NCBI GenBank assembly: GCA_018873225.1
Contig: JAEILZ010000005.1
Coordinates: 2,976,001 to 3,040,000 of the forward strand
Source of the DNA: [Phialemoniopsis] sp. UDSM-2020
Lineage: Eukaryota > Ascomycota > Sordariomycetes > Thyridiales > Thyridiaceae
Direction of reading: 5' to 3'
Length of the DNA: 64,000 nt
Part shown: one piece after another, positions 23,585-34,523 of the stretch
Layout: every line of letters begins with the position of its first letter
Numbering within the stretch: position 1 is the stretch's first letter
Notes under the pieces: generated by a model
What the model was told of the DNA's origin: nothing
The model's database searches: none
What the model saw: the letters and a program-made list of their open reading frames with translations, nothing else
Translations under genes and position numbers: made by a program

Positions 23585-26500
23585 ATGGTTCACCACGGAA
23601 ATGCCCGGCTCGGACTAGAGACATTGGATGTTGCTGGACTTTTTGCAGAATGTCTCGAGTTGTTCGACATTGTCGTGGTCGGCCAAGGATTTGGGCGTCA
23701 ATTTGACCTTCTTTGCGCAGCGGTAAGAGACCATCCTCGCACAATGCACAGTCAATACAGTTTTAGGTCATCAAGGCGTCTAAGACTCTAGGTATAGCTA
23801 TATTCACAGAGGTTTCGCTTCATACTTTGGGCCGAAGCTCTAGGTTTACTACCTACCCCTGATGTGCCCATTCAATCACGACAGGTGCCAGCGGCTCAGG
23901 CAAGCTCCGACCCAGCTTGGAAAGAAGCGTTGATCGAGCTTTGGTTCGTCATAGAAGAAGCTGGTGTCTTTACGGAAAAGCTTCAGTTCCGTGACGAGAC
24001 ATCCTCCCAATACCAAATTTTATGTCGTGCCGCATCGGTCGGCCCGGTAGTTCTTGACTGGCGATTCGCAATGCTTAAGGGCATCCTTCAAAAGAACTCT
24101 CGGAAGCAAATGTACGCATGGACCGTGACTCGCTGGTCTGTATATAACCTGGGCAGATTCCAGGCTGTGACTGATAGGATCGGGATTCTACTCGATAAGC
24201 TTGAGAGTACACTGATTCAAGCTGATGTCCGAGCAATAAGACAGTCTCTACTAGTCGAAGAGATAGAACATGTTGCAGACAAGACCAACCTTGAGCTTCT
24301 GGGAAATGTTTCGACAACAGCTCGGACATCGTCTCTCTTGGAGATGCTGTCGGCAGCTGTTAGTGAGAGGCTAGAATCTGCGGCTGCCGCCAAAGACTCT
24401 GCGGCACACGCAAACATAGTCTCTGAAACACCACCAGCAGCCCGAGAAAATCTGCATCAACGGGCTGGGGTCTCAACATCGACCGAGAAGGATTCGACCA
24501 GGCTTTGCGATGCATGCACTACGATAAGCTTGTCGATGATTTTGAACGGCTTCCGACATGCCCTTACCTTTGACGAAGTCTCCAAGTCCAAAGTTGACTG
24601 CAACTTTTGCGCCCTCATGATGGATGCGTATGATGCACAGGTTTGCATCAGTCACACAGGGCCGCCCTGCGACAAGAATCACCGCGCGCAATTGACTTGG
24701 TCGGTGGTCACTAGCGATCCGGGAGTGCGATCCGGCATGTTCAAAATCGACGCCTTTCATTACGGCCCGCATATCAGAGTGTATACTTCAGAAGGTATGT
24801 TCTCAGCTTACTTTGACAAGACTGTGGTTGAATAGCACCTGAGTCCCGACGACAGACTCTAGCCTTTTCAAAACAGGCATCATCACACAGAGAGATGTGC
24901 AAGCTGCTGATTCCCCACGAAACATTCGCCTGTTGCGTACCTGGCTTGAGGAATGTCGAACGCACCACGACCGGTGCAGGCACGGCTCATACTCGGGAAG
25001 CCTCTTCGATGATGTCTCTTCTTCAACCAAGCTCCCGTTTAGGGTCATCGATGTCGGGACTGGCGACGGATCCAGACCTCCGCGCCTCGTGACTTCGGAC
25101 GGTCAGTTGACCGGTCGATACGTGACGCTCAGTCATTGCTGGGGCAAGATCCCACCGACAAAGACAACAAAGGCGACAGTTGCGGCATGGCACTTGGTGC
25201 TTCCGGAGGACCAGCTATCAAAAACTTTTCAGGATGCGATATGGCTTACACGGGCACTTGGCGAGCAGTTCCTCTGGATCGACTCGCTTTGCATCGTGCA
25301 AGATGACGCCGGCGATCTTGCGGCGCAGATCGGCGCTATGGGAACTATTTTTGAACAGTCATACTGTACCATAGCAGCAGTTGATGCGAAAGACGAGAAT
25401 GGCTTGGGCCCTGACCGTGGCCTATTCCTTGATCGATCAGAGGACAGGAAAATAGTCCGGCTTTTCCTAAACCACGAGTCACTCGAGGGTATCCCAAGCC
25501 TCAACAACAAAGCCAAAGCAGAGCCATCAGATATCATACCGCTGCTTGATTGCAAATTGCACGAGGTTGTCCTGGAGAAGATACCCCGTCATGGATGGGA
25601 CCCTTTCCACATGCAACTTGAACGCAAGGCATGGCACACCCGGGGTTGGGTGTTTCAAGAGAAAGAGCTTTCACGGAGGTGCATCTTCTTTAATGAGGAC
25701 ATTCTCGGGTGGAAGTGCAATCTGTATTACGAGACAGAACAGACGGGAATCCCTGAGCGGCGGGGCGCGACTGCTACGTTCAGCTTGGAAGAATCCATGG
25801 TTGGAGGCGTCACGTATGGCGTCGAGCATGCCATGAGAAGAATGTGGCAGCGATGTGTTGAGGAGTACAGCGAAAAGAAGTTGACTTTCATATCTGATAA
25901 GAGGAAGGCCTTGATGGGTCTCGAAGAGCGACTGACCACTCGAAGCCAAGCGACGTTCCGGTTTGGGCTCATAGACTTTGGGTCGAAGGAGCTCTTATGC
26001 TCTCAGCTACTCTGGCTCCCCGTGCCCGGTCGCGTTCGCACATTTCGGGACAATGTTACCTTTACCTGCCCGTCGTGGAGCTGGATGGTCGTGGACAGCC
26101 GTGTGAAGTGGGTATACACCGACTATCTGGCATACCCTGAGGCACTTTCGGAAGTCGCCTTCGGCGACATCGGACCGGATGGACTGCAGGAACTCCGTAT
26201 ATCGGGACCAGTCCAGGCCATCAAGATCGGGCCATCTGTTGATAAAATTCCGCGCTTCTCCCAGTACGAGAGGTGGCCTCCTGATCTCCATTTCGGCTGG
26301 TCAGAAGCAACCTTAGATTCTTCTACACTCACAGTGCTGTCGAAGACAAGCGATGAGATTCTCGGGTGGATCGTGCTGGACAGCGCCGAAGATGTCTCGG
26401 ATATATGGGCTGCTGCTATCCTGCAATACCTCAGGCTGGATGACGAGGAGGAACCGGCGTGTGTCGATTTCTTGGCACTGGCGAGGCCTTCGACTTGGAA

Positions 26501-26615
26501 AAGCACGCTTGCTAGCGGGCAGGAAGCATATCACCGTGTTGGAAGAGGAAGGTTGCTTAAAGGGGCACTTGAGTGGTTGGAAGCTTGCCACAAGCACGAC
26601 ATCGTTGTGATCTAA
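23585..26615 (+). CDS. HeLo-HET fusion protein (heterokaryon-incompatibility type)
   Basis: Proposed exons: 23585-23722, 23810-24794 and 24877-26615, 953 residues. The N-terminus (VAGLFAECLELFDIVVVGQG, then FRFILWAEALGLLPT) matches the HeLo helical bundle of fungal prion-controlled cell-death proteins such as HET-S. A cysteine-containing linker (LCDACTTI ... CNFCALMM) leads to a full HET domain: RYVTLSHCWG, FLWIDSLCIVQDD, a YCTIAAVDA stretch and RGWVFQEKELSRR. HET proteins trigger cell death when unlike strains fuse; HeLo domains can permeabilise membranes. The exact splice after the first exon is uncertain, because that part of HeLo is about four residues short, and the acceptor of exon 3 could be 24856 instead. 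One gene is preferred over two because the reading frame is continuous through the linker. Confidence 0.8.
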
Positions 26616-26768
26616 GACCTCGCGTGGAAGAATCCTTGCGTTTATATTGCATCAAATGTTCATAACCTCGTGCTAGCCGACAGCGCATGTACTTGCCAGC
26701 CTGTAGCTTACCAAGTAGCTTGCCATGCATAACAACAGTTTCGCCTCGCTCCGTCAACCAAGACCGCC

Positions 26769-27525
26769 TCAAACCGCCGTGGCCCCAAGTTCCTTCTCAA
26801 GAACCTGCACCTGCTCCTTCGCAACACCATTATGCCCATTCCCCTCCTGCACCGCAGCCGGTACCTCCTCCTCCTGGCCGAACTGGTCCCGCCCGTCGGC
26901 AAACACCTTGTCAAAGTCGTACTCGCCCCACCGGATGATCGGGCACAGGCCCGCAAACTTCCACACGCCGTCTACCTTTCTGTACCAGTGCTGGTTGGCC
27001 GAGTGCGCGTGGCCCTTGACGACGACCTCGGCGCGGGTCTCGTCGCGGTACCGCTGGTGCGGCACGCGCAGCTGGTGGTAGCCCACCACCTCTGTGTCCG
27101 AGACCTTTTCCCAGCGCGACATGCCGAAGAAGTGCTGCGTCATGAGGAGGGGGCTGCCGAGCACGGCCGGGTCCGAGATCATGCCGATGAACTCGTCAGC
27201 CGGCATCGCCTCCCACAGCTTGTCGAGGAAGGAGCGGTAGTCGATCTGAATTGTGGTCAGTTGTTCTGGTCTCCGCTGCAGCGCCGCCAACAGAAGAGGT
27301 TTGGAGGGAGCAAGACGTACTCGGAGCGTGGGCGCGATGCATTTCCTCAGGCGGTCCCAATCTTTCGAGTCATAGCTGTCGGCCCATTCGTACGCTGCGG
27401 TGCAGAGACCGAGGTAGTCTACTCACACGACGATCATCAACGGTCAAGGTCCGTGGCCATGCTTCATGGTCAGTAGTAGATTGCTTACCAGAGAAGGTGA
27501 TCTCGCTGGGTGGAGCGCCGTTCAT
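26769..27525 (-). CDS. SCD1: Scytalone dehydratase (DHN-melanin pathway)
   Basis: Three exons (27525-27489, 27418-27321, 27245-26769) give 203 residues. It dehydrates scytalone and vermelone in dihydroxynaphthalene melanin synthesis. The sequence is very close to known enzymes: [50 protein letters not shown] and [13 protein letters not shown]. The active-site residues known from the rice-blast enzyme (two Tyr, an Asp, two His, Ser and Asn) all have counterparts. The C-terminus extends about 30 residues past the core and is Gln/Glu-rich. No other melanin gene is next to it, which is usual for this gene. Its 3' end faces that of the HeLo-HET gene, 150 bases away. Confidence 0.95.
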
Positions 27526-29055
27526 GATGAATGTGTATTGGTATCTAGGGGCGTTTCGTTCAAGAAAATCTAACTATCCGGACCATGCGCGAGGAAAGAA
27601 TGGGCGAGGGCTGAGGCAGATAAGTATGCAAATGGACACATGGTTGCGCAAAGCCAATGCACTTCCCCATATTCCGGTTCCAGGCTGCGCCCTCTACCCT
27701 TGTGTTCGGACGACTCCAACCGACACCAGGATCGTTGTACGCCGTTTTGGAGATTGGTCACTACCTTGGCACCCAAAGAGCTAGGTTTTACAGGCGTTTG
27801 CGTTGCGTGGGTGAAGATTATGTGAAAAAGCCGGAGTCCGGAGCAGGCTGTGGGGATGTGCGAACCCGGACACCCGTACCGTAGCACAGGCCGGACCACC
27901 CCCTGTCCACCAGGGATTCGTCGCCCTACGACAAGCCCTAAATCTGTGTTTATAAGATTGTTATTAGCCGGAGGAAATAACCCTTTCAATCCATGCAGTG
28001 GTTTGGCATCGGCCCTGTGCAGGTACGCCGGGCTTGGCCGGCCAAATGATTGAGCCCAGTGGTCACACAAAACCGGTGTGGGCTCAGCTGTCACATACAC
28101 AGTTGGTGTCAATCTGCAAATGCCGGTGAGACACGCATGGCATGAGATCTGTATGCAGTTGGAACTTTAGCATCACAACCAACAATATACTTTACTTTAG
28201 CTCACGTGGGAGTGAGCACTGTAGTAAGCAATTTCAGTCAAGCTGATGGTGAGAGGGACCGAATAGAGGAACATTTTGTATACGGAATGAACCGTGAATG
28301 TCTGTGATCGAGTCTAGGACATACCTCATGGTGTCATATATAAGCATAATAAATCATCCCTTGACCATCATAGGAGACATGGTGGTCCATTTCAGACACC
28401 ATATTACAACCATTCTCGGAGGATCTACGAAACTCCACAGCGTCGCTACAAGTGAGGAAACTCGAGACATGTCATCTGACTTCTGAACCGCTGTAACTAA
28501 CATGTTTGAAACGGCGTCTTAGTAAACTGCCGACCGGCTGTGAAATTTCATTTCACGTGCCATTCATCGAGTGGGACACAAATCCTTTGTCAGAGTCAGC
28601 ACCGTCACTTCAAGACAGTATCTCGATACACCAACTAGACAAATCAGAGACATATTCACGCCTGGAGCTCATTTGATGGACAAAGATTGTTCAAGTTTCG
28701 TGTTGAATTCTGCAAGTGCTGGTCTATAATGTCATTAATCCTGCCCGAATATGCTACCGCCCTTGTCGTCAGATACATGTAGGCTTCCGAAGTCGGACCT
28801 GTCTCCGACTCGGGTGGGCGGCCGGGCAAACGCCTCCGCAGCAACCCTTTCCGCGCTTTCAATCTTCCCCTTTCACCATCACCGACTAATACTGCTGCGC
28901 GATGTATTGTCTTTCAATATCAAACTTCCCTCTCCGCCCCGAAATCGATGGGTATCTTTTGTTGAACCGAAAACCAGATATGAAGAGACTGACAACTCTC
29001 CCGAGCTCCATAATCAAGTCTATCTCTGCCTCTCTCTCATTCCATTCCTCTTCGA
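27526..29055. other. Intergenic 1.5 kb upstream of SCD1
   Basis: No supported gene. It holds the SCD1 promoter and the 3' region of the zinc transporter. Frames present here are short and lack domains. Confidence 0.4.
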
Positions 29056-30183
29056 TCATGCCCACTTGGCCAACAAGGCCATGAGCGCCACACCAAGTGC
29101 CATGCAGCCGAATGCAAACATCTGCATGCGGAAAGACGCTCTACGCATCTCCGGGCTGAACATGAACTCGTGGGCCATGAGCTCGACCAGACCGGTGTAG
29201 ATAAGGATACCGGCCGAGATGGCATCAAAGATGCCGTTGGTCAGCTGCGCATGTGCCGGGTTGGAAGACAGACCCTCCCGGACGCCAAGGCCAACCGCGA
29301 TGGCGACGGGCGTGCTGAGGGCGTAGAGCAGGCCCATGAGGTAAGGCGTAAAACGACGAGTATCGGCGGGCCAGCGGGCAGTAGCCAGCCGAGAACCCAG
29401 ACCGAGACCCTCAAAGAGCTGATGGAAGGTGAGCACGATGACCAGGACTCTGAGGTCGTCGGTGACCGATAGGGTGAGGCCGATGAAGATGGAGTGGAAG
29501 ATGACGCCAAACTCCAGAATGAAGAGGGCAGTCAGCTGGGCAGAGTACGCAGCATAAGAGTCACCCTCAACATGATCACGTGCGTGGCCGAGGTGGTCAC
29601 GGCCACCGGGAGGGTAGCTGACATCGTTCTCCAGCCCCGGGACGCGGTTGGCATCATGTGAGTGGCCCTTGACGGCCGAGGACTCGACATCGTGGGAACC
29701 CTGCTCCTTAAGCAGATCCGAAGCGGGGTCCTTGGCATCGTGTGAGTGACCGAAGCCGAAGTCGAAGCGGGAGATGGTCAGCTCGATGAAGAACATGACC
29801 ATGACCGTCATCAGGGCGATACCCTGGGCCCAATCCCAGTCCGGGAGGAGGTCGCTCAGACAGTCGTCTCCCAGGGCCTCATTAGCGGGAGACAAAAGGT
29901 GCATGAAGGCGGTGGCAATGATGACGCCAGAGCCAAAGTACTTGGCGATGAAAAAGGCCGTCTTGGGGAGGCGGAGTTTAGTGCCACGTGCCAAGTAGAC
30001 GGGAAGAACCGCGCCGATGAGGGAGGCGACAAGGATAATGAAGATGGAGGCTATCCGTAGGCCCTTGTCAAAGTCGGCATCGCCCCAGCCCTCGCACTGC
30101 GGGGTCTGATCGTCACCGCCGTCGGCCGCGGCAGGGTCATCATCGGCCCGGATGAAGAGGTTCCTGGGGTGGATGGAGGACAT
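29056..30183 (-). CDS. ZIP-family zinc transporter (Zrt1/Zrt2-like)
   Basis: A single exon encodes 375 residues, typical for fungal plasma-membrane ZIP transporters that import Zn2+. Eight hydrophobic segments are visible. Helix IV has HSIFIGLTLSV and helix V HQLFEGLGLGSRL, whose His, Asp/Glu and Gly pattern forms the metal path. The variable loop between helices III and IV carries His-rich HSHD pairs. The N-terminus, with a Cys in PQCEGWGDADFDKG, matches Zrt1-like proteins. Zinc-limited induction by a Zap1/ZafA-type factor is expected; the repeated 14-mer upstream could be its site. Confidence 0.93.
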   Translation of the reverse strand: MSSIHPRNLFIRADDDPAAADGGDDQTPQCEGWGDADFDKGLRIASIFIILVASLIGAVLPVYLARGTKLRLPKTAFFIAKYFGSGVIIATAFMHLLSPANEALGDDCLSDLLPDWDWAQGIALMTVMVMFFIELTISRFDFGFGHSHDAKDPASDLLKEQGSHDVESSAVKGHSHDANRVPGLENDVSYPPGGRDHLGHARDHVEGDSYAAYSAQLTALFILEFGVIFHSIFIGLTLSVTDDLRVLVIVLTFHQLFEGLGLGSRLATARWPADTRRFTPYLMGLLYALSTPVAIAVGLGVREGLSSNPAHAQLTNGIFDAISAGILIYTGLVELMAHEFMFSPEMRRASFRMQMFAFGCMALGVALMALLAKWA

Positions 30184-30582
30184 GATGGCTAGCTAGAGCT
30201 GAAAGAATCGATTCTGAAAAGAACTAGGAGGATCTGCAAGACCCTGAAGATGCCAAGATAGGAGGAATCTCTTGGCTGATCTGGAGGTGACAGGCGTGAA
30301 TGCTTGATCCGGGATCGACCGTGACAGTGCCAAGTATGCAGACTGGTGTTGCAGAGAGGCTGACTGGTTGGCCAAGACTTCTGGAACTCAAAGTTAGTAA
30401 CGGTGGTTTCTTGGCCTTTATATCTAGAATCTTGGCTTTCGACTTGGAAGGCAGAGACATGCAAGCTTGACCAGGGTTTGATGAGAAGGGTGGCAGCGTA
30501 GCGTGGTTACCGGGAAATACATGGAGGAAGGGAGGTGTACAAGTGAAAATTGGTGTCTGATGGTGGGTAGTGACTGGGACCA

Positions 30583-30596
30583 GAGAACCTTGATGG
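30583..30596 (+). promoter_or_regulatory. 14-mer copy 1, zinc-response-like
   Basis: GAGAACCTTGATGG. The core ACCTTGATGG differs at one position from the yeast Zap1 consensus half ACCTTNAAGG, and its complement contains CAAGGT. It lies about 400 bases before the zinc transporter start. Confidence 0.45.
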
Positions 30597-31328
30597 ACAA
30601 CTTTGAGTGAACTATCAAGGATCCGCGCCAACAGAAACGGCCAAAGAGCCGATGATGAGATGAATATCACGCAATGCTAGAGACTATCGAGATAGAGACA
30701 GCACGGCGCCTGTTTCCCCCACTTCGGTACGCTTGCTCGTGACATATGAGGAAGTGAAGACCCAATGGATACAGAATGTGTACGAGTTCTAAAAAGACAA
30801 GACGTGGACCGCCGCGATGAACGCGAGGCCGAGAGACTTACCTTCTGAGGTGACTGTTAGTAGACTGTTGTACTCGTGATGGACGGTCGTTTGGCGCGCG
30901 TGATGAGTATGTGAGTGACCAATGAAGCGTGTAAGGCGGCTCAACCACGCTTTCGTCCTGCGAGAAGCCGTCGTTGATCTTGTCGCACGTTGCAGCCGCG
31001 ATAGCCGTGTCCGGGCGGGATGGTGATGTCGAGCAAGGTTGATAGTGTGTCCCACAGTCCGGATTTAAGACCCAAATGCGTGGCACCCTAGTCGAGTCCA
31101 ACCCTTGCAAGTTCCTGGTAAGTACGTGCGTGCGCGCGAGGTGCCGTGGGTGACGACTATGTTGGACGAGATCGATCACAAGTGGGAGAATGGAAAAGAG
31201 CAAGCGAGATGATATTTCAAACCAGGTGGAGAGGAAGGTTGGAATTTTCTGTGTGTGGAAAATGGAGCTGGCGGGCAGTGACTATCTTGCCCACGTAGCG
31301 CCCGCGTTTCCGGTTAAGCTTTCTTTCT

Positions 31329-31342
31329 GAGAACCTTGATGG
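31329..31342 (+). promoter_or_regulatory. 14-mer copy 2
   Basis: Identical 14 bases to copy 1; followed by CCC, a match to copy 3 over 17 bases. It lies about 1.15 kb before the transporter start. Confidence 0.4.
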
Positions 31343-31724
31343 CCCAAAATCGCACCTCTTTTTTCCTCTCTTGCGCTGCTCGCGTATCGTATCAGCCCCA
31401 CGCTTGCGGTTTTTTGCTGACACGAACAGATAACGACATGTCCTCCTCCCAAATCCTACTCGAACATAAGAAAAAGAGATCGCAGGTGCACATATATATG
31501 CACATATTGACCGAACCTCATTTTCGCTGTCCTTCTGGTCACTTCCAGCCCGTCGAGTCAGGCGTCGTGGTATGGGCAGCTGACAATTTGTTCACGAAAA
31601 AGCTCGTCAGCCTCTCGGCCCCTGGTCGGTCGGGGCTCCACTATGATTCGCCGAGTGTAATCTTCTCCGTTGTGATTGGTGGAAGCATGCCTCAGAAGAC
31701 GCACCATCCCTGCCAATCCGGGGG

Positions 31725-31738
31725 CCATCAAGGTTCTC
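31725..31738 (-). promoter_or_regulatory. 14-mer copy 3, inverted
   Basis: Exact reverse complement of copies 1 and 2. A related degenerate copy (GCCATCCGGGTTCTCA) lies 27 bases on, at 31751-31766. Confidence 0.4.
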
Positions 31739-32574
31739 ATGCGACGTCGAGCCATCCGGGTTCTCAACCTCTTGTCTCACCGTCTCCCCCACGATCACTG
31801 CGTGCTTGTGCCCTCGTTGAATGCGCTCGATGCAATTCTCACGATGAAATATTGATATATACGGTCCTCATTTGGTATTGAGGGCTGTTCGTAATTGCGC
31901 TCTTGTAGAGGCGCCCGCGCGCACATTTCTAGCGAACGTTTTGCGCTGAGTAGCTGCTTTGGTGGAATAGGGTGACCGGCGCAGGACCCTCAGAAAAAGC
32001 CGGGCAGGAGCGCGCTGTAACACCAGCCAGTTGTGTCCCGCCCAGAAGCTGAAGCCCTGGAATCTCACTTCGTGCCGTGAGGCGGCATCCGAGCGGTTCC
32101 CATGAACTCTGCTCGTCCGCCACGCCAGTCTGCATGTCTTGCTGTCCGAACTTGCCATTGGCCATCAGAGCATTCGTCGTGTGGTGGACTTCTGTCTGGC
32201 GATTGCGGCTTTTGTCTTCTCCATACTCAGGCTTCGCGCTGAGCACAAATTTTGCGCAAGCCTGGACTACGAAGTAGTAAAAATCGTTCCATGTGTGGAA
32301 GTCTTGCCGTTAAGGACATCAGGCGTGGCGGACCCTTGCCGCGACGACGCATCGAATACCGGGGCAGTGGTCTCGCTCGTGGCCCACACGGGTACTTGCA
32401 GATACCTCGAGCGTAATTATCGATACCTCGGACCTGGAGACGGCGTACGAAAGCTTCCGCAGGGCCCATATCCACGGAGATGGGATGTGGTTAGTTGATT
32501 AGACTTGCATTCAGCTCAAAGACCGGCCGGTGCTGATTTGATTGACCGATTGGTAAAGGCAAAAGCTCAACGAA

Positions 32575-34017
32575 TCAGGAAGAGAACTGAATCTCTAGGC
32601 CCAAGGGCTTGAACGGCTGGTCCAACCTGCGCAGGTCGATTCCAGTGCCCACGCTGAACAGAAGCGACTTGACCCTGCCCTCCCATAGAAGGCCAATCTT
32701 CATGTTCTGGTCCAGGCGCGCCTTCAGGACACCGTGGTATTCGTCATCGGGGTTTGTAGCTTGCGGGCTGCTGCCGTCCGTCTTTTCTGGTTCGCGGATG
32801 GGCTCCGGGTCGTCGAGCCTCCACTCCATTTTCGCTTGGAAGCTCCTTTCATTCTTTTGTGGCGGCTCGCCCACAGGTCCTTCCGCCTGGTCCTGGTCCT
32901 CGCTGACCAGCCCTGCAAGCCGTCTCTTGCTCCACAGCTCCATACCCACAGACCAGTCGCTCTCGTAGCTGAAGGCGTTGAAGTCAAATTTGGTCGCGAG
33001 CGAGCAGTACTCTCGCGCCATGACTGCATAACTAGCGCATACGCTTCCCATCAGTGGGTTGATCGTCAGTGTCGCTGTGAGCGGGGTGCCACGGTGTGCG
33101 GGCAACGTGGCGAAACGTGCTCCGACCGACATGCCAGCCGACTTGTTCAGGGTACCATAGTACACCTCGGCACCTGCGCTGAAGCGTCCATATATTCTCT
33201 CCCTCTCCATGCCCAAGCCTGTAGCCGTCTGGTCCGCAAAGGTTCGGTGAGTGCTAGCTGTTGGGCTGATTGGTGAGGCATCTCCCCCAAAGTTGTACAG
33301 CCCTCTCAGTCCTAGCAGTCCGCCATCTGTCGATGCCAAACCCTCTACACCGAAGCCACCTCGATCATATTGCACCAAGCCTAGAACAGTCCCACCGTTG
33401 CGCAGTTCTGCCTCGCTCACCGCCCTCAATTGCAGCTGAACCGCAGGGGAAAGCCGTTTAACAAGCAGAGCCTCGAGTCTGGACTGTGGGAGGTACAACC
33501 GCCCATACAGGAGGGTAGGTCTCGCAATGAACCCGCGCATTTGTTTTAACATCTCATCTCCGAAAGCCCCCTGTATCAAGGACCCCGCCGCCGCGTCTTT
33601 CCATGTCTTTTGGGAGACGGCGTGTTCAGGCAGGTCGCGGATCTGGCGATACGAGCGGAGGAGCGTAGGTAGAGGGATAGTTTCAGACTGTGCGATTACA
33701 TTGTCGAGCGAGAGTGACGAGTAAAGGTAGGATATTGATCCATCGACGGTGCCGAGGGAGCCGAGGGAGTACGACGTCGCGAATTGGGGTGTGGCCAGAG
33801 AGGCGAGGCCCAGGCGAAGGCCACCTGGGATGTGGAAGTTGAGCAATTCTGCAAGCTCATAATGTCAGTACAGCCAATGTGGGCATGCAGAAGAGCCATG
33901 AAGAGCATCTCTGGCCATACCGTTCGGAGTTTGGTTCAGGTCGGCGTATCCGTTGTCGCGATACCAGCCCGTCGCATCCTGAAAGGATTGCAGGACGTAG
34001 TCCATAAACTCGCGCAT
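32575..34017 (-). CDS. MDM10: Mitochondrial distribution and morphology protein 10
   Basis: Two exons (34017-33921, 33848-32575) give 456 residues. The start (MREFMDYVLQSFQDATGWYR) and the next segments (LLNFHIPGGLRLGLASLATP, FATSYSLGSLGTVDGSISYL) are diagnostic. Mdm10 is a beta-barrel of the outer mitochondrial membrane. It belongs to the ERMES complex that ties ER to mitochondria for lipid transfer, and to the SAM complex that assembles other barrels. As in other filamentous fungi, an acidic, Glu/Pro-rich insertion of about 60 residues interrupts the barrel near residues 340-410. The last residues (GLEIQFSS) resemble a beta-signal. A single intron near the start is also plausible from the family pattern. 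Confidence 0.95.
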
Positions 34018-34523
34018 GATGGAGGCAGATCAGACTTTTGGGAGTCTGTGAGGATGCGTCACCTAGACAGAATCATGTTGTGAAGACGAATAAGTTGCCA
34101 AGCTCAATTGGTCCAGCTGAGCTCTTGACAGAGCCTTCAAAGAAGAAGCAAGGCTTGAGGATGTGTGTGTGCAGAGGGTCGGAAGCTTGCGCAGTTCGCG
34201 ATTTCACGCAGCTTCAATCTTAGCTTGACCCTTATCCAAGCTAATCGCAGGGTGGCATGCCTGGAAAACTCCACCATGTGCCACCTGGGCTAGCGGGCGG
34301 CGGGCCGGCAAAGTCTTGGCCATACACGCAACGCACGCCAGGTTGGACTTGTGAGGACGAAGTATCACTGCATCAATCCCAAATTAGAGTAAAATTATGA
34401 TTGCTATTTCCTGAATCAGAGCCCGTTTCTGTCTTGACATTACTCACATTTACTTTTGACTTCCACGCATGAGTTGAAGCCTCAGCAACACTCAGTACTG
34501 GTCCTACCATCGGCTAGTGTAAG
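34018..34523. other. Spacer between MDM10 and the CorA-like gene
   Basis: Promoter of MDM10 and 3' region of the next gene; no gene seen. Confidence 0.4.

Larger units (their letters stand above)
30184..32574. other. Upstream region of the zinc transporter, 2.4 kb
   Basis: No convincing gene. The longest frames (up to 181 codons) are low-complexity and without domains. Its notable content is three copies of one 14-mer, listed separately. Confidence 0.45.

Noticed and set aside
23723..23809. Extra 25-base exon inside the first intron of the HeLo-HET gene
   Set aside because: It would bring the next exon out of frame; left as an uncertainty in the gene model.
27251..27784. Plus-strand open frame opposite SCD1
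   Set aside because: It is antisense to the well-supported scytalone dehydratase exons and promoter.
30231..30241. ACCCTGAAGAT near the zinc-transporter start as a zinc-response element
   Set aside because: Only partial agreement with the consensus and it lies within the probable 5' leader.
31336..31881. Plus-strand open frame of 181 codons in the zinc-transporter upstream region
   Set aside because: Low-complexity composition, no domain, no splice sites that extend it, and it overlaps the repeated 14-mers.
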